Origin: Stenotrophomonas sp.
Lineage (GTDB): Bacteria > Pseudomonadota > Gammaproteobacteria > Xanthomonadales > Xanthomonadaceae
Assembly: GCA_003525885.1 (NCBI GenBank)
Contig: DQIG01000384.1
Coordinates: forward strand, 382-9,779
Length of the DNA: 9,398 bases
Reading direction: 5' to 3'
Shown: positions 9,185-9,398 of the stretch, piece after piece
Position numbering within the stretch: the stretch's first letter is position 1
How the letters are laid out: the number at the start of each line of letters is the position of its first letter
Notes under the pieces: model-generated
The model's database searches: none
Told to the model about the DNA's origin: nothing
Seen by the model: the letters and a program-made list of their open reading frames with translations, nothing else
Position numbers and translations under genes: made by a program

Positions 9185-9398
9185 CGGACATCCTGATGCC
9201 CGCCCTGTCCCCGACGATGGAAGAGGGGACCCTGGCCAAGTGGCTGGTCAAGGAAGGCGACACCGTCAAGGCCGGCGACGTGATCGCCGAGATCGAGACC
9301 GACAAGGCGACGATGGAATTCGAATCGATCGATGAAGGCACGGTCGCCAAGATCGTCGTGCCCGAGGGCACGGACGGCGTGAAGGTCGGCGACGTCAT
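9181..9398 (+). CDS. pdhB: Pyruvate dehydrogenase E1 beta subunit with N-terminal lipoyl domain (5' part only)
   Basis: The GTG at 9181 overlaps the pdhA stop by 4 bases (GTGA), implying translational coupling. Seventy-two codons are visible before the window ends. They form a biotinyl/lipoyl domain: [18 protein letters not shown] (4-21), then [12 protein letters not shown] with K42 as the expected lipoylation site, and a glycine turn TDGVKVGD near the edge. In alphaproteobacteria both E1 beta (PdhB) and E2 (PdhC) begin with such a domain. Position directly after pdhA favours PdhB, but PdhC cannot be excluded from these residues alone. Confidence 0.82.
   Translation, partial: MTDILMPALSPTMEEGTLAKWLVKEGDTVKAGDVIAEIETDKATMEFESIDEGTVAKIVVPEGTDGVKVGDV

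Overview
The window is GC-rich proteobacterial DNA. It reads as two blocks of different ancestry joined near the 3' end of an enolase gene.

Block 1 (about 1-7150) looks like a Stenotrophomonas/Xanthomonas chromosome (Gammaproteobacteria, Xanthomonadaceae). On the minus strand lies the 5' part of parE (topoisomerase IV subunit B), running off the left edge. Divergent to it is a small secreted or periplasmic protein gene (1884-2117) closed by a strong intrinsic terminator. A ~400-base leader/intergenic region follows, then pyrG (CTP synthase), kdsA (Kdo-8-phosphate synthase, metal-dependent type), two overlapping genes for small three-helix membrane proteins that are paralogues of each other, and eno with its own sigma70-type promoter. 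pyrG-kdsA-eno is the usual xanthomonad order and supplies nucleotide, LPS-core and glycolytic functions. kdsA and the two membrane genes overlap by 4 and 1 bases and are probably translationally coupled.

Block 2 (about 7190-9398) looks alphaproteobacterial, most like Caulobacterales. After the eno terminator comes a ~470-base non-coding stretch with a G-quadruplex motif, several inverted repeats and a CtrA-like box. Then come an FtsB/DivIC-family division protein gene, pdhA (pyruvate dehydrogenase E1 alpha) and the start of pdhB (lipoyl-domain type), which overlaps pdhA. In xanthomonads eno is normally followed by ftsB-ispD, so the change to an alphaproteobacterial ftsB-like/pdhAB block is unexpected. 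Both lineages carry eno just upstream of an ftsB-family gene, so a crossover or an assembly join in conserved eno sequence explains the structure economically. I consider an assembly chimera at least as likely as real horizontal transfer.

I see no CRISPR array, transposase, integrase, tRNA, rRNA or obvious defence system. The points most worth a second look are the lineage switch at eno, the paralogous membrane gene pair, the structured leader of pyrG, and the regulatory-looking non-coding region before the ftsB-like gene. Family assignments and expected gene orders come from recall, not from a search.
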